From Spiroplasma turonicum (GTDB lineage: Bacteria; Bacillota_I; Bacilli_A; Mycoplasmatales; Mycoplasmataceae), in contig NZ_CP012328.1 of NCBI RefSeq assembly GCF_001262715.1, positions 496,001 to 560,000 on the forward strand: a DNA stretch of 64,000 nt, read 5' to 3'. Position numbers and translations under genes: made by a program. The notes under the pieces were generated by a model. That model did not search any database. It was not told the origin of the DNA and saw only the letters and a program-made list of their open reading frames with translations. Positions within the stretch are counted from its first letter, which is position 1, and every line of letters starts with the position of its first letter. Below are positions 52,518 through 63,785 of the stretch, piece by piece.

Positions 52518-55166
52518 ATGGAATTTAAAGAATTAGAAAAAAAATATAATCATATTAAAGTTGAAAAAGACAAATACAAAATTTGATTGGATTTAGACTT
52601 ATTTAAATCTCAAGAAGATTCTAAAAAAACACCTTATTCAATTGTTATACCTCCTCCTAACGTAACAGGTAAACTTCATTTAGGTCATGCTTGAGATGGT
52701 TCATTACAAGATCTTTTAATAAGATATAAAAAACTATCAGGATATGATACAGTATGAATACCAGGAATGGATCATGCAGGTATAGCAACTCAAGCAAAAG
52801 TTGAAGAAAGACTTAGAAAAGATAATATATCAAGACATGATTTAGGTAGAGAAAAATTTATTAATAAAGTTTGAGAATGAAAAGAAGAATACAGCTTAAA
52901 CATTAGAAATCAGTGATCTAAATTAGGTTTAGCATTAGATTATTCAAAGGAAAAGTTTACATATTCAAAAGAGTTAAATAAAATTGTTAATTATGTTTTT
53001 GTAGAAATGTATAAAAAGGGTTTAATTTATAGAGGTGAAAGAATCATTAATTGAGACCCTAAGCAAAAAACTGCTCTTTCTAATATCGAAGTTATATATA
53101 AAGAAACAAAAGGAAAAATGTATTATTTTAAATATTTCTTTAAAAACGAAGATAAATATTTAACTGTTGCAACTACAAGACCTGAAACAATGTTTGGGGA
53201 TGTTTGTTTAGTTATAAATCCAAATGATGAACGATATAAAGAATATATTAATAAAACTGTAATAAATCCTGCTAATGGAAAAGAAATACCGGTCATAGCT
53301 GATGAATATGTAGAAACAGACTTTGGAACCGGTATTATGAAATGTACACCAGCACATGATCCAAATGATTTTGAACTTTCATTAAAACATAATTTAGAAT
53401 TAATAAATGTGATGAGTTTAGATGGTACTATGAATGAATTAACTGGTGAATTTAATAATATTGATCGTTTTGAAGTACGTAAAATACTTATAGATAAGTT
53501 AATCAAAAATGATTTGGTTGTTAAAATTGAGGATATAATTCATCAAGTTGGCTATTCAGAAAGAAGTGGAGTAATAATTGAACCATTAATTTCAAAACAA
53601 TGATTTGTTAAAATGAAAAGTCTAGCAAAAAATGTTATTGACTTACAAAAAAGTGACAATAAAATTAAATTTTATCCAAATCGTTTTTCAACAACCTTAA
53701 AAACTTGAATGAATAATGCTTATGATTGAACAATATCAAGACAATTATGGTGAGGACATCAAATACCTGCTTGATACAATAAAAATAATGATGATATTTA
53801 TGTTGGTTTAGAAGAACCAAAAGACATTGATAATTGATATAGAGATGAAGATGTTTTAGATACATGATTCTCAAGTGCATTTTGACCTTTTGCAACAATG
53901 GAATGAACACCAAATAAAGAATCAAAATTGATGAAGAGGTATTTTCCTATTTCTGTAATGGTTACTGGATATGATATAATCTTTTTTTGAGTTGCAAGAA
54001 TGATTTTTCAATCATTAGAATTTACTAAGTCGAAACCATTTAATGATGTTTTATTACATGGTTTAATCAGAGACGAAAAAGGTCAAAAAATGAGTAAGTC
54101 TTTAGGCAATGGTGTTGACCCTATGGATGTTATTGAGGAGTATGGTGCTGATTCTTTAAGATATTTTTTAATTACAAATTCAAGTCCCGGTCAAGATTTA
54201 AGATATAGTGATGAAAAACTTAAATCTACCTGAAACTTTATAAATAAGTTATGAAATGCTTCTAGATTTGTATTTATGAATAGTAACATTATATGTACTG
54301 ACAAAGATTATAAAGAGTTATACTTTGATAATTTAACAAATAATAACTTATCTGAAAAATGAATATTAAATAGACTGACTATATGCAAACAAGACATTAA
54401 AAAAGCAATTGATCAATATGAGTTTAGTGTTGTAGGAAAGTTGCTGTATAGTTTTATTTGAGATGAATATTGTTCATGATATTTAGAACTATCTAAGGCA
54501 CAATTACAAAATGACAAACTAAGTTCAACTGAAATAAATAATATCAAAGCAACTTTAATTTATGTTCTAAAACAAATTATTTTAATGTTACATCCACTAT
54601 GTCCTTTTGTAACCGAAGAAATATATAGTTCTTTAGGATTATTAAAATCAATTATGTTAGAAACATATGATAATGAAATATTTAATTTTGATGATAAAGG
54701 TATTGAAAATGTATTTGAAATTATTTCAGCTATTAGAGAGTTCAGATTAGAACATAATATAAAAAATAATTTACAACTTAATTTCAATTTAAATACAAAA
54801 AACTCAAAGTTATTTATAAAAAGTCCTGAATTAATCAATTATTTAAATAATGTTTCAATTAAATTAGTTAATTCTACTATTTCTAATACCTTAAATTTAG
54901 TTGAAGAAATAACTTCGTTATCAATAAAAGATTATTATTTAGAAATTAAAAATGAAAACTTTATTGATAAAGAAGAAGCTTTAAAATCATTGTTAGAAGC
55001 AAAAAATAAACTTGAGGCTGAATTAAGAAGAAGTGAAAGTATCATTAGTAATGATAATTTTATGAAAAAAGCTAGTTCTGAGAAGAGAGAATTGGAATTA
55101 AATAAGTATAAAAATTATAAATTACAATATGATTCTTTATTAAAAAAAATCAATAATATTCATTAA
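52518..55166 (+). CDS. valS: Valyl-tRNA synthetase
   Basis: This encodes 882 aa, the usual length. ATG 52518 follows TGAGG. It is a class I synthetase: the HIGH motif appears as GKLHLGHAW near residue 54 and KMSKS as [11 protein letters not shown] near 525. The CP1 editing domain (about 180-380) includes [10 protein letters not shown] and [17 protein letters not shown]. The anticodon-binding domain and the C-terminal coiled-coil tRNA arm ([15 protein letters not shown]) are present. It charges tRNA-Val. It contains many TGA-Trp codons, including those in the HIGH region. Confidence 0.97.
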
Positions 55167-55231
55167 ATTGTAATTTTTTTTGTTAAAATCAATATTGTAT
55201 TACAATTCTATAATAAAGAGAGGAATAACTC

Positions 55232-55714
55232 ATGAAAAAATCTTGAATAATGATGTTGACAACATCGTTAATATTACTTGTAGTAGCTGTAATTGGTTAT
55301 GCACTGCCAGATTTTAAATATAAAAATTCATCGTCAATGATGTATAACTATTATGGAGGAGGTAATTCATTTCCAGGAACAACAGCAAATGTTTCATTAT
55401 GATTAGAACTTCTAATTTCGATGGCAGTTATATCAGCTGTAATCTCAATATTTGTTCTCATAATGGCTTATGTTTATGAAAATACAACATATAATAAGTA
55501 TGCGATATTTGCTCAAATACCTTTTGTATTTATTGCATTTTTTAGCGGGATTATGCTATTGGCTGCTGGTTGTTTAAATTTAGGGTCTGTTAACCAAAGC
55601 GATAAGCTAGCTCCAATCTTAATATTAACATTTATTAATATTGGTTATTTCGGAGTTGTTGGTGCAGCTATAACTACTGGAATTGTAGAATATAAAACAA
55701 ACTCACTTAAATAA
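55232..55714 (+). CDS. Small four-helix membrane protein, unknown
   Basis: This encodes 160 aa from ATG 55232 with AGAGAGGA upstream; a TATAAT lies at 55209-55214. A first helix (about 5-24) is followed by a polar loop rich in Ser, Tyr and Gly (SSSMMYNYYGGGNSFPG), then three more helices (about 55-80, 92-112 and 126-150). The N-terminus MKKSWIMMLTTSL could also be a signal sequence. It is followed by a second protein of the same layout, which suggests a loose paralogous pair. No known domain. Confidence 0.65.
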
Positions 55715-55777
55715 AATTTCATAAATAATTTTTATAGGTGTATAATTATATATGGAATAATTAGAAAGGGGCTATTT

Positions 55778-56221
55778 ATGAAGATATCATGAATAGTAGT
55801 AGCATCAAGCTTTTTAGTTACATTATTAACTTCTGTATTGATTTTAACTTTAAGCGATGACTTTGGATATAAATTTTATACTTTTTTTGAAGGAGAAAAA
55901 TTTCCTTCAAAAGACAATCAAGTATTCATATGGTTGTTAATTTATATTATATTATTAGCAATTGGATCTATAGCAGCAGCATTTGTCTCTTTATGCAATT
56001 TTATAAATATCGAAAAGTATAATAGAATTATGAATTATGCATTTATTTTTTTAGGGGTTCTTTTACTTATATTTGGAGTTTTTTTAATAGTGGCAGGTTC
56101 TAATGCACAATCTTCGGATAAAGAAGCAGTAATTTCATTAAGTTTATTATCTATATTTTTACCAATTACTTTAACATCTATTGGATTAATGTCATTAATT
56201 AATTTCAAAAGTAAAAATTAA
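55778..56221 (+). CDS. Small four-helix membrane protein, unknown
   Basis: This encodes 147 aa; ATG 55778 follows AAAGGGG. Helices lie at about 5-25, 50-72, 82-104 and 116-140, with an extracellular loop (SDDFGYKFYTFFEGEKFPSKDN) between the first two. The order (K-x-S-W-I start, one helix, polar loop, three helices) parallels the preceding gene, but I see little direct identity. No family was recognised. A terminator follows. Confidence 0.65.
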
Positions 56222-56267
56222 AATACACTAATTAACTTAAAAAAAGTATTTAGTGTATTTTTTTTAT
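56222..56267 (+). terminator. Rho-independent terminator
   Basis: The arms aatacacta and tagtgtatt are followed by eight T, directly after the 55778 gene. Confidence 0.8.
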
Positions 56268-56314
56268 AAATTATAATTTATAATAAAGTTATTATTTTAA
56301 ATAGGAGTAAAAGT

Positions 56315-56917
56315 ATGAAACATAACACAATTGATCCAAATTCAAGTGTTGGAACAAAACCAAAAACAAATTTTTTTGGAGTATTATTTTGAGTAATTAT
56401 CTGTTTTTTATTAATACCATTAATAGTCCATGTGACTAATATAAATAGATTAAAAAGATTAAAAGTTAAAATAGATGAAGCTGAAGCTGGTATAGATATT
56501 CAATTAAAAAGAAGAAGAGACACATTAATTAAGTTAATTGATTCTGTAAAAGAAAGTATAAGCTTTGAAAAGGAAATGCAAACAACACTTACAAGTATGC
56601 GTACAGGTGGTGGAGTTGATCAATTAATGAGAAATGCATCAAAACTAAATGATATAAGCAAACAAATTCAAGTACAAGTTGAAAACTATGCAAATCTTAA
56701 ATCAAATGATTTAATTAGAGACTTAATGTCAGAATCTTCAAATATTGAAGAAAACATTTCAGCTTCAAGAAGAATTTACAATTCAAATGTAAGTGAATTT
56801 AATCAATCAATAAATGTTTATCCTAGTAACTTAGCTGCTAATCAACTAGGATACAAATTTATGCCATTCTTTGAAATTCAAGACACTGATCGTGAAGATG
56901 TAAAAATTAAATTTTAA
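56315..56917 (+). CDS. lemA: LemA family protein
   Basis: This encodes 200 aa, typical for the family; ATG 56315 follows ATAGGAG. A short polar N-terminus and one membrane helix (about 22-42) are followed by a helical-bundle domain. The LemA hallmark is DEAEAGIDIQLKRRRDTLIKLIDSVK (about 54-79), then the Q-V-E-N-Y-A-N-L-K-S region and the characteristic ending SRRIYNSNVSEFN, then FP-like YPSNLAANQLGYKFMPFFE. LemA proteins are widespread membrane proteins of unclear function, with the C-terminal domain usually outside. It has its own terminator. Confidence 0.92.
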
Positions 56918-56943
56918 ATATCAATTATATTGATATTTTTTTT
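56916..56943 (+). terminator. Rho-independent terminator
   Basis: The hairpin aatatcaa/ttgatatt is followed by T-rich sequence, touching the lemA stop codon. Confidence 0.75.
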
Positions 56944-56975
56944 ATTTATAATCGATTTAATAAAAGGGTGTTTGA

Positions 56976-57524
56976 TTGAAAATTAGATATTACTTAATAT
57001 TATTGATAACAACATTTTTGATAAGTCTCGGGACATATTTCATAATTAAAGAAATAAACAATTCTGATACAAGCTCTAACAGTAACATTGTCAATAATAG
57101 TTTTATTAAATTTAAGGTTAAATATAATTTAATTTTAAAAGATGAAACAATTTTACCTAATTTTATTAAAAAAACAACTGAAAATAAAACTAAAGATATA
57201 AATAAGTTTTTAGAAAAAGAAAATTTAACTCACTTAAAAAACTATTTTAATATTGAAGAACAAAATGAGTTTTATGAAAAAGGTTTAATATTAATTATGC
57301 CAATTTCATATGAATTAACAACAAAAGAAAATAGATTTACTATTTCAGATGATTATTTCTCAAAGTTTAGTATTGATTTAAAAGACTCTACACAATTTAA
57401 AAAATACTTATCTAACTCAGAATCAGAACTAGATAAGTGTGTTGAAACTTTAGTAAAGAAATATAAAAAAAATGAATTTGTCCTTGATTTTATAATAAAT
57501 GCAATTTATTTCACGATATATTAG
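56976..57524 (+). CDS. Membrane-anchored exported protein, unknown
   Basis: This encodes 182 aa from TTG 56976, with AAAAGGG at a good distance; there is no in-frame ATG nearby. The N-terminal helix (residues 4-25) is an anchor or signal with no lipobox Cys. The remaining 155 residues are polar, Lys/Glu/Asn-rich and outside the cell. A second weak hydrophobic stretch lies at the end (FVLDFIINAIYFTIY). No family was recognised. It overlaps the start of comEC by 26 bases, so it is translationally coupled to that gene and may work with it. Confidence 0.6.
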   Translation: MKIRYYLILLITTFLISLGTYFIIKEINNSDTSSNSNIVNNSFIKFKVKYNLILKDETILPNFIKKTTENKTKDINKFLEKENLTHLKNYFNIEEQNEFYEKGLILIMPISYELTTKENRFTISDDYFSKFSIDLKDSTQFKKYLSNSESELDKCVETLVKKYKKNEFVLDFIINAIYFTIY

Positions 57525-59550
57525 TAACAGCTTTATAAATATTTTTTTATCTATTGTTTTGACTATAATTATAATAAATTTTATTGATAATATTTTTTTA
57601 ATTATTTTATGTTTTGCTTTTATTTGATTAATAAATGTTAAAAGTATTAAAAACAATTTTATATTGCCGCTTATTTTACTTTTTTTTCAATTAGGATGCT
57701 TATTATTAAAATCTGGAATTTTATTGACAAATAGTGGAAATTTTTTAATAGTAGATAAAGGATCAAACTATATAATACTAAAAAAGTATTTTGTTAAGTA
57801 TTATCTAAGAGTAGGGGAGTTGGAATTTAAAGTAGGGGAGTTCATAAAGTTAGAAGGGGAGATTGAAAAGATAAATAAGCCTGATGTTTATTGAGGTTTT
57901 AACTTTAATGAATATCTATTACGAAATGGCATAAATTATGAAATAAAAAACTATGCATATACTAAAACAAATATTTATACAATAAGATACTTTATATTTA
58001 ATTCATTAAAGACTGACAACAAGTTAATAAATTTATTTTTATTTCAAAACAAAAAAACAGACAATTTATATAATAATCTGTTGGAATTAGGTTTATCTTT
58101 TTTAATTAATTTAAGTGGTTTAAATATATTTATAATTGATGCAATAATTTTTAAGGTATTGTTTAAGAAAACAAAGTTTCTTAAGAAAACTAAACCATTA
58201 TTTTTGGTCTTTTTATTTTTTTATAATTATATTATTGGTTTTAAAATTTTTATATCTAAATCATTAGTGAGTATTTCATTAAGAGAATATAAAAATAAGA
58301 AGAAAATATGTTTAGAAGGTTGAAGTTTTCAATCTATTCAGTGAACTATATTACTAATTATAAAACCAATTTATTTATTTAACATAGGCTTTGTATATAG
58401 TATAGTATTTTCATTTTTTTTCATAAATAAATATGGTTTTAATAATAAAAGCATTAAGTCTTACATAAAAAATGGATTATTAATAACAGCAATTATAATG
58501 CCTTTGCAAGCTTTTTATAATTATAAAATTCATATATTAACTATTGTGTTTCAAACATTATTAACACCAATTTTATCTTTTTCATTTATCTTTTCATTGT
58601 TTTTTCCATGTTTTGTTAATGTTTCTAATTTTTTATATTTATTATTAAACAATATTTCTAAAATATTTTTAGAGTTAAATTTTACTATAATAGTAGGTCA
58701 CATTCCATTGGTTTTGATCTTTTTTTACTTCATTACATTGAAACTTACTCAAATATCAATTATTTATTCTATTAATAAAAGATTTATAATAAGAATATCT
58801 ATGCTTTTAATTTCAACAATATTTTTACAATTTAATCAATTAAACTTTTTTGATAGCAGTATATATATGCTAAATGTTGGTAATGGAAATAGTTTTTTGA
58901 TAAAAGATAAAAATAAGATATTAATAATGGATGCAGGTGCTGGCTATGGTTATTCAGAAACTATATTTAAGGATTTCTTATTATATAAAGGTATAAGAAA
59001 AATAGATGCTGTCATTATTAGTCACAACCATAATGATCATTATAACCAATTAAATAGTCTTAAAAGTCAATATAAAATCAATTATCTATACACAAACGAT
59101 AATGTTCCTAGTACATTAAACTTTAAAAATATTAATATTTTTAATTTCGTTGAATTAAACCATAAAGATGAAAATGATAATTCAATAGTTTCATTAATTA
59201 ATATTAATAATAAAAAAATGCTATTTATGGGTGACGCTACTAAAAAAATAGAAACTAAATTGCTTAATAATGAATTTTTTTTAACACTTATAGGTCCAGG
59301 CATTGATTTTTTACAAGTTGGTCACCATGGAAGTAAAACAAGTAGTTCAGAGGTTTTTATTAATAAAGTCAATCCTTTTACCTGTTATATAAGTGGTAAA
59401 AAAGAAAAACATAAAAATTTTCCTAATAAAGAAACTATAGAAACTTTAACAAATAATAATTGTAATATATTTGTTACTGATGATAAAGATAATTTTAAAT
59501 ACAATATAAAAAATAGTAGTACTAGTAAAATAAAAAAAACCTTCATTTAA
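57499..59550 (+). CDS. comEC: ComEC/Rec2-family DNA-uptake channel protein
   Basis: This encodes 683 aa. ATG 57499 lies inside the previous gene, and the frame stays open with TGA as Trp. An N-terminal membrane pair is followed by an OB-like DUF4131 region (about 55-150, with VGEFIKLEGEIEKI and FNFNEYLLRNGINY). A competence-type membrane domain spans about 190-440. The C-terminal metallo-beta-lactamase domain (about 455-680) has the start MLNVGNGNSFLIKD, the metal-binding SHNHNDHY, FMGDATKKIE and VGHHGSKTSS. In competent bacteria ComEC forms the pore for single-stranded DNA and its lactamase domain may degrade one strand. Whether this organism takes up DNA is unknown. Confidence 0.85.
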
Positions 59551-59562
59551 TGAAGGTTTAAT
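59535..59562 (-). terminator. Terminator shared between rpsT and comEC ends
   Basis: The hairpin aaaccttcatt/aatgaaggttt overlaps the comEC stop codon. Read on the minus strand it is followed by a T-run, so it serves rpsT best; on the plus strand the T-run is short. Confidence 0.7.
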
Positions 59563-59572
59563 ATTAAATAGA

Positions 59573-59815
59573 TTATTTCATTAATCTTGATTTTTCACGT
59601 GCAGCTTTATTAGCTTTAAAAATACCTTTAACAACTGATTTATCAAGTAAACTCACCGCTTCGTTAACTAGGTTATCTTTTGATTCTAAATTATCATGTT
59701 TTGCAACTAAAGCTTTTTTTATTGCTGTTTTAACTTTACTTCTAAAAGATTTATTTGCAATTCTTGATTTTTCATTTGTTAAAATTCTCTTTTCTTGTGA
59801 TTTAATATTTGCCAT
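59573..59815 (-). CDS. rpsT: 30S ribosomal protein S20
   Basis: This encodes 80 aa on the minus strand, the normal length. MANIKSQEKRILTNEKSR at the start and KGIFKANKAAREKSRLMK at the end are typical of bS20, which binds 16S rRNA in the small subunit body. The protein is highly basic. AGAGGTGA precedes the start. The gene lies between comEC and holA, an arrangement also seen in Bacillus-type genomes. An upstream minus-strand promoter is likely in the AT-rich stretch at 59830-59880. Confidence 0.95.
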   Translation of the reverse strand: MANIKSQEKRILTNEKSRIANKSFRSKVKTAIKKALVAKHDNLESKDNLVNEAVSLLDKSVVKGIFKANKAAREKSRLMK

Positions 59816-59929
59816 TTATTTCACCTCTTTTTATGCAAAAATAGTTTACATAATAAAGTATATAGTAAATACAACCATTTTTACAAGTATTTTATACAAT
59901 TTTTGAAATATTTTTATAAGATTTCATTG

Positions 59930-59935
59930 TATAAT
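59930..59935 (+). promoter_or_regulatory. -10 box of holA with very short leader
   Basis: TATAAT sits 15 bases before ATG 59951. Transcription would start about 9 bases before the start codon, leaving room for at most a GGTG-type ribosome binding site. Confidence 0.4.
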
Positions 59936-59950
59936 AAAAATGGTGAAAAA

Positions 59951-60898
59951 ATGTTTTTAATATACTCAAATGATGATTATTTATTAAACAAACAAACAAA
60001 AAAAATAATCAATAAGCTTTTGGAAAATGAATATTATGAGGTATTAAGATATTCTTTAATTGATTCTAACATAAATGAAATATATGAAGAAATCAATACT
60101 ATATCCTTATTTAATGAAAAAAAAATTATAATTATTGAAGATTGTTACTTTTTAACAGAAAAAAAAATAAAGTTACATCAATCATTTGATGTTGATATTA
60201 TTAAAAAAATAATAAGTCAAAAAAACATAAATCAATTAATTTTTACTTTAAATAGTGAAACATATTCAAAAAGACTTAAAATATCAAAGGAATTTGAATT
60301 ATCTTGTAAGATACTAGAAGTTAAAAAACCTTCTTATAATGAAAAGATTGCCTTAGTTAAACGAAAATTAACTGATAATAAAATAAAATTTAATGAAGAT
60401 GCAATAAATTATCTTTTAGAAGTTTTGCCTGATGATATGGGCGTTTTTTCCAATGAAGTTGCAAAATTAATTGAATATAACTCTTTTATCGATATTAATT
60501 TAGTAAATATCATAACTGAAAAATATCAAAATTTTGATATTTTTAGTCTTGTTGAAACTATATTAGACAATAATATAGAAGACTTTATTAAAAAATTTAA
60601 TATTTACGTTAATAATAATAAAGATATTTATGGTTTTTTAGCATTAGTTTTAAATGGATTAACAACATTGCGAAATATTAATATTTGCAAAAAAAATGCA
60701 ATGTCAGATAACCAAATAATTGATTTATTAAAAATAAACCCTTATAGATTAAAGGTTTTTTCAAACAAAAAAATAAAAGATATATCATTAATTAATGATA
60801 AAATTAATTTGTTATATTATTTAGAAAAAAATTTAAAAAGTGGGTTATTTGATAGTAAAATAATTCCAGAACTAACATTCTTAAAAATTTTCAATTAA
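59951..60898 (+). CDS. holA: DNA polymerase III delta subunit
   Basis: This encodes 315 aa from ATG 59951. An in-frame ATG at 59903 lies upstream of the likely promoter and is not used. The start MFLIYSNDDYLLNK and the segment TISLFNEKKIIIIEDCYFL (about 46-64) match the HolA N-terminal domain, which opens the sliding clamp. PDDMGVFSNEVAKLIEY (about 163-179) and the SLVETILDNN region match the AAA+ lid. HolA is part of the clamp loader at the replication fork. It is divergent from rpsT. Confidence 0.88.
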   Translation: MFLIYSNDDYLLNKQTKKIINKLLENEYYEVLRYSLIDSNINEIYEEINTISLFNEKKIIIIEDCYFLTEKKIKLHQSFDVDIIKKIISQKNINQLIFTLNSETYSKRLKISKEFELSCKILEVKKPSYNEKIALVKRKLTDNKIKFNEDAINYLLEVLPDDMGVFSNEVAKLIEYNSFIDINLVNIITEKYQNFDIFSLVETILDNNIEDFIKKFNIYVNNNKDIYGFLALVLNGLTTLRNINICKKNAMSDNQIIDLLKINPYRLKVFSNKKIKDISLINDKINLLYYLEKNLKSGLFDSKIIPELTFLKIFN

Positions 60899-60931
60899 TA
60901 GTATCAAAGTAAACTTGGAAGGTAGAGTAAA

Positions 60932-62347
60932 GTGGAACCAAACAAAATATATAGTGACTTAATAATTAACTTATCTAATGCATTAAAAAATGATGATTTA
61001 AAACAAAATAGTTTTAAAGACCCAGAATTAAAGAAGCAATACACTTTATTTGTTGATAATTTATTAGCATTAGAAATTAATCATAGTTGTTTATATAAAG
61101 ATAAAAAATGAAGTTCAAATTTCGGAAAAACATTAGTTAATTTATATAAAGAAAAAATTAAGTTTATTAAACCAGACAACAAAAAAATTGAAGATATCTT
61201 ATCTGATCTGATTTTTTTCCAAACATTTTGTTTTAATAATTATAAAATTGAAAGAGAAAAACTAAACGATAACCACGATATAGATGAAGAAATTATAAAA
61301 TCTTATTCAATATTACCTGAGGGCTTTATAAAAACTTCAAATAATGAAGAAAATGTATATGTTGAACCCGAAGTAGTAGATAAGGATGTTGAACAACCTA
61401 ATTATGATTCTAATAACAACTCTTCAAATGCTTTTAATGCTTCAAAAGTATTGCTACATCCACTTCAAGATCAAAGATTTTACCCATATAATTCTAAACC
61501 TAAAAACACTAAGTTATATAAGATGATTTTAATGGGACTTTTTTCAGCTTTTGTAATCTTGTATTTCATTATTACAGGTATTTTAAATTTTTCTAAGTAT
61601 AACATTGAATCAGCTGACACCTTTAAAGAATGAGGATTTAATAATGAGTTCATTGAAAAATTTAGCAATTTTGAAGGTTTAAATTGACCACTTTCTTATT
61701 CTTTTTCAATTCCTCTTATATCTAGTGTAATGGGTGTTCTTAGTATACTTATTATATTTTTGTTTTCTGCATATGTGGCGTATCTTTTAATACAACCACC
61801 TAGAAATTATAAAGATAAATATTTAGTCCCTTGATTCATACCAATTGCAATTATTTTTATAGTTGGTATGATTACTTATAACTTTATTGGCCTTTTTCAA
61901 TTTTATTTTGGAAAATCTAATGTAACTTCAACTTCAATAGCAAATATATTGGGTCAGTCAGTTATGGGCTTCAAAACTACTGAAGAAATAGCAAATTGAT
62001 TAAAAGATGCTAGTGTTAGTGATGCAATTAATAACATGACTAATAGTTTAAATAGTTCACTTGCTTATGGTGCTTTAAAAGTAATGTTTTGAATTTTCTT
62101 TACTATTGAAGTATTATGTGGTGGAATGGCAATTTTTGTAATTGTTATTAATCCACGTTTAGATAAAAATAAATTAATCAAAGCTAATAATGAATATAAT
62201 AATTATATCAATGCAGCTATGCAAGGTAAATCATATGATATTGATAAATCATTATATGAATCTGATGAAGAAATTAGTGAATTTATGAATACTATTAAAA
62301 ATCACAAGAATAAAAAAAATAAAAATGAAGATAAAGATAGTGAATAA
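60932..62347 (+). CDS. Membrane protein with N-terminal cytoplasmic domain, unknown
   Basis: This encodes 471 aa from GTG 60932, with GGAAGG upstream; no ATG is available in the first part of the frame. Residues 1-130 are a soluble helical domain. A low-complexity acidic/Asn-rich linker (about 140-175) follows, then four hydrophobic segments (about 198-218, 260-288, 300-322 and 385-410). The Lys-rich tail ends in HKNKKNKNEDKDSE. No family was recognised. It follows holA by 33 bases and is probably co-transcribed with it. Confidence 0.65.
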
Positions 62348-62376
62348 CATTTAAATATAGGTATATAATAATATAA

Positions 62377-62412
62377 ATGCTAAAAAATAATATTTTTTAG
62401 CATTTTTTATAA
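62377..62412 (+). terminator. Rho-independent terminator
   Basis: The stem aatgctaaaaaa/ttttttagcatt has a loop of a few bases and is followed by ttttt. It lies 30 bases after the 60932 gene. A TATAAT just upstream (62364-62369) could start the next transcript, which would then begin with this hairpin. Confidence 0.75.
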
Positions 62413-62429
62413 AGTTTTTAAGGAGATTT

Positions 62430-62711
62430 ATGAGTTATTATTATAAACATAAATATGGATTATCCACACATGCTATGCAAAGAATAAAACAAAGGTTATC
62501 AATTAAAGAAAATGATGAGTTCTTAATTAGAGATATAATTGCTAACATGATTGATAATTCTAATTATTCATTTCAAACTAGTAAAACATTATATATTAAA
62601 TCTCCAAAAAACGATATATATTTTATTATTGATATTTTATCAAATACAATAATAACAGCTACAAAAATATCAGCTCAAAAACAATTAGATTTAATAAATG
62701 CAGATAAGTAA
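62430..62711 (+). CDS. Small DUF4258-like protein
   Basis: This encodes 93 aa; ATG 62430 follows AAGGAG. The segment STHAMQRIKQRLSI (about 12-25) resembles the HAxxRxxQR motif of DUF4258 proteins, a family with a RelE-like fold. The end (DIYFIIDILSNTIITATK) resembles their last two strands. The match is short, so the family assignment is tentative and a toxin role is not shown. It is followed 9 bases later by a 354-aa gene that shares its transcript. Confidence 0.5.
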   Translation: MSYYYKHKYGLSTHAMQRIKQRLSIKENDEFLIRDIIANMIDNSNYSFQTSKTLYIKSPKNDIYFIIDILSNTIITATKISAQKQLDLINADK

Positions 62712-62720
62712 GGATAGAAG

Positions 62721-63785
62721 ATGGAAAAAAAAGTAATTAAGAAAAACTTAATATTGCCAACTGAGTTTTTAGATAGTTGAATCAGTAAAAAACCAGATGG
62801 TTCTTTGTACTTTAAATATATTGATTTTGAAACTGACAATGTTGAAGAAATTGATGTTGTCAATGAGTCATTTATAAAAATTATTTTTGATAATAATGAA
62901 AGTTTTGATTCAAATCAAATACTTAAACAATACAATCAAATTGCAAAAGTTGCTAAAGCTATTGTTGAAAAAAGATTAAAAATTAATGATGACCAAATTA
63001 AGTTAACTAGTAAAGAACTTTTGTTTTTAAAATACTTTTACTTTCTAATTACAATACTTAATGGAGAGTATAAATTTTCTATTGATGGTGATTTAAAAAA
63101 ATATAGAACAATAGATGTATTGGATAAAAATATTGAAAATAACATTAAAAACGTTTTATTAAATATAATTAGTTATGTTATTTTTGAAATGTATGATTAT
63201 ATTTTTAGTAAAAGAACATTTGAAAGTTTATATGATTTCATAGAAAGTAATGGAATACAATTTAATGTTATTGATTATGAAAAAACAATTATTGTTCCTT
63301 TAAAGATGTTAAATGAACAAAACTATAAGTTTATTGATTTTTATTTTCATAATGTTGTTAATAACACATTTTTTAAATTTTTTAAAGTATCAAATTTAGA
63401 TCGAAAGTTATTTTTGTTAACAAACAAAACTATAGCAAACTTTATAGATAACAATACAAAAAAAACTCTAATAAGTTTTTTTGTAGTTGACCCAAAAGTT
63501 TCAATTGGTGTAGTAAATCTTGGGCCTGGAAGAGGTGAATATAGACCGTATTTTAGATATTTTACTAATAATATTATGAACAAAAAAATAATACCTCATT
63601 GTTTAATACCAGAACATGTTATCGAAGAAGAAGGAATCTCTCTCACGGATAATCAAAGATTTTATTATAAAAGTTTTGAATTAACTGAAGAACAAGTTCA
63701 ATTAATTAATGACTGTTTAACTTATAGGGATTTGAAATCAGATTTTGAAAACTTTATTAAATTTCAAACTAATAAAATAGATTAA
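62721..63785 (+). CDS. Hypothetical protein (354 aa)
   Basis: ATG 62721 overlaps the spacing of a TAAGGAT ribosome binding site just after the upstream gene, so the two are an operon. The protein appears cytoplasmic: no signal or membrane segment is visible. It is mixed alpha/beta and rich in Phe, Asn and Lys. Residues 215-250 (KLFLLTNKTIANF, then LISFFVVDPKVSIGVVNLG) show a strand-rich pattern reminiscent of DUF4238 proteins, but this is weak. GPGRGEYRP near 245-255 is the most distinctive motif and could be a nucleotide or phosphate loop. The function is unknown. Confidence 0.6.

Noticed and set aside
53123-53506. Minus-strand open frame opposite the valS editing domain
   Set aside because: It is an antisense shadow; the valS motifs are continuous on the plus strand.
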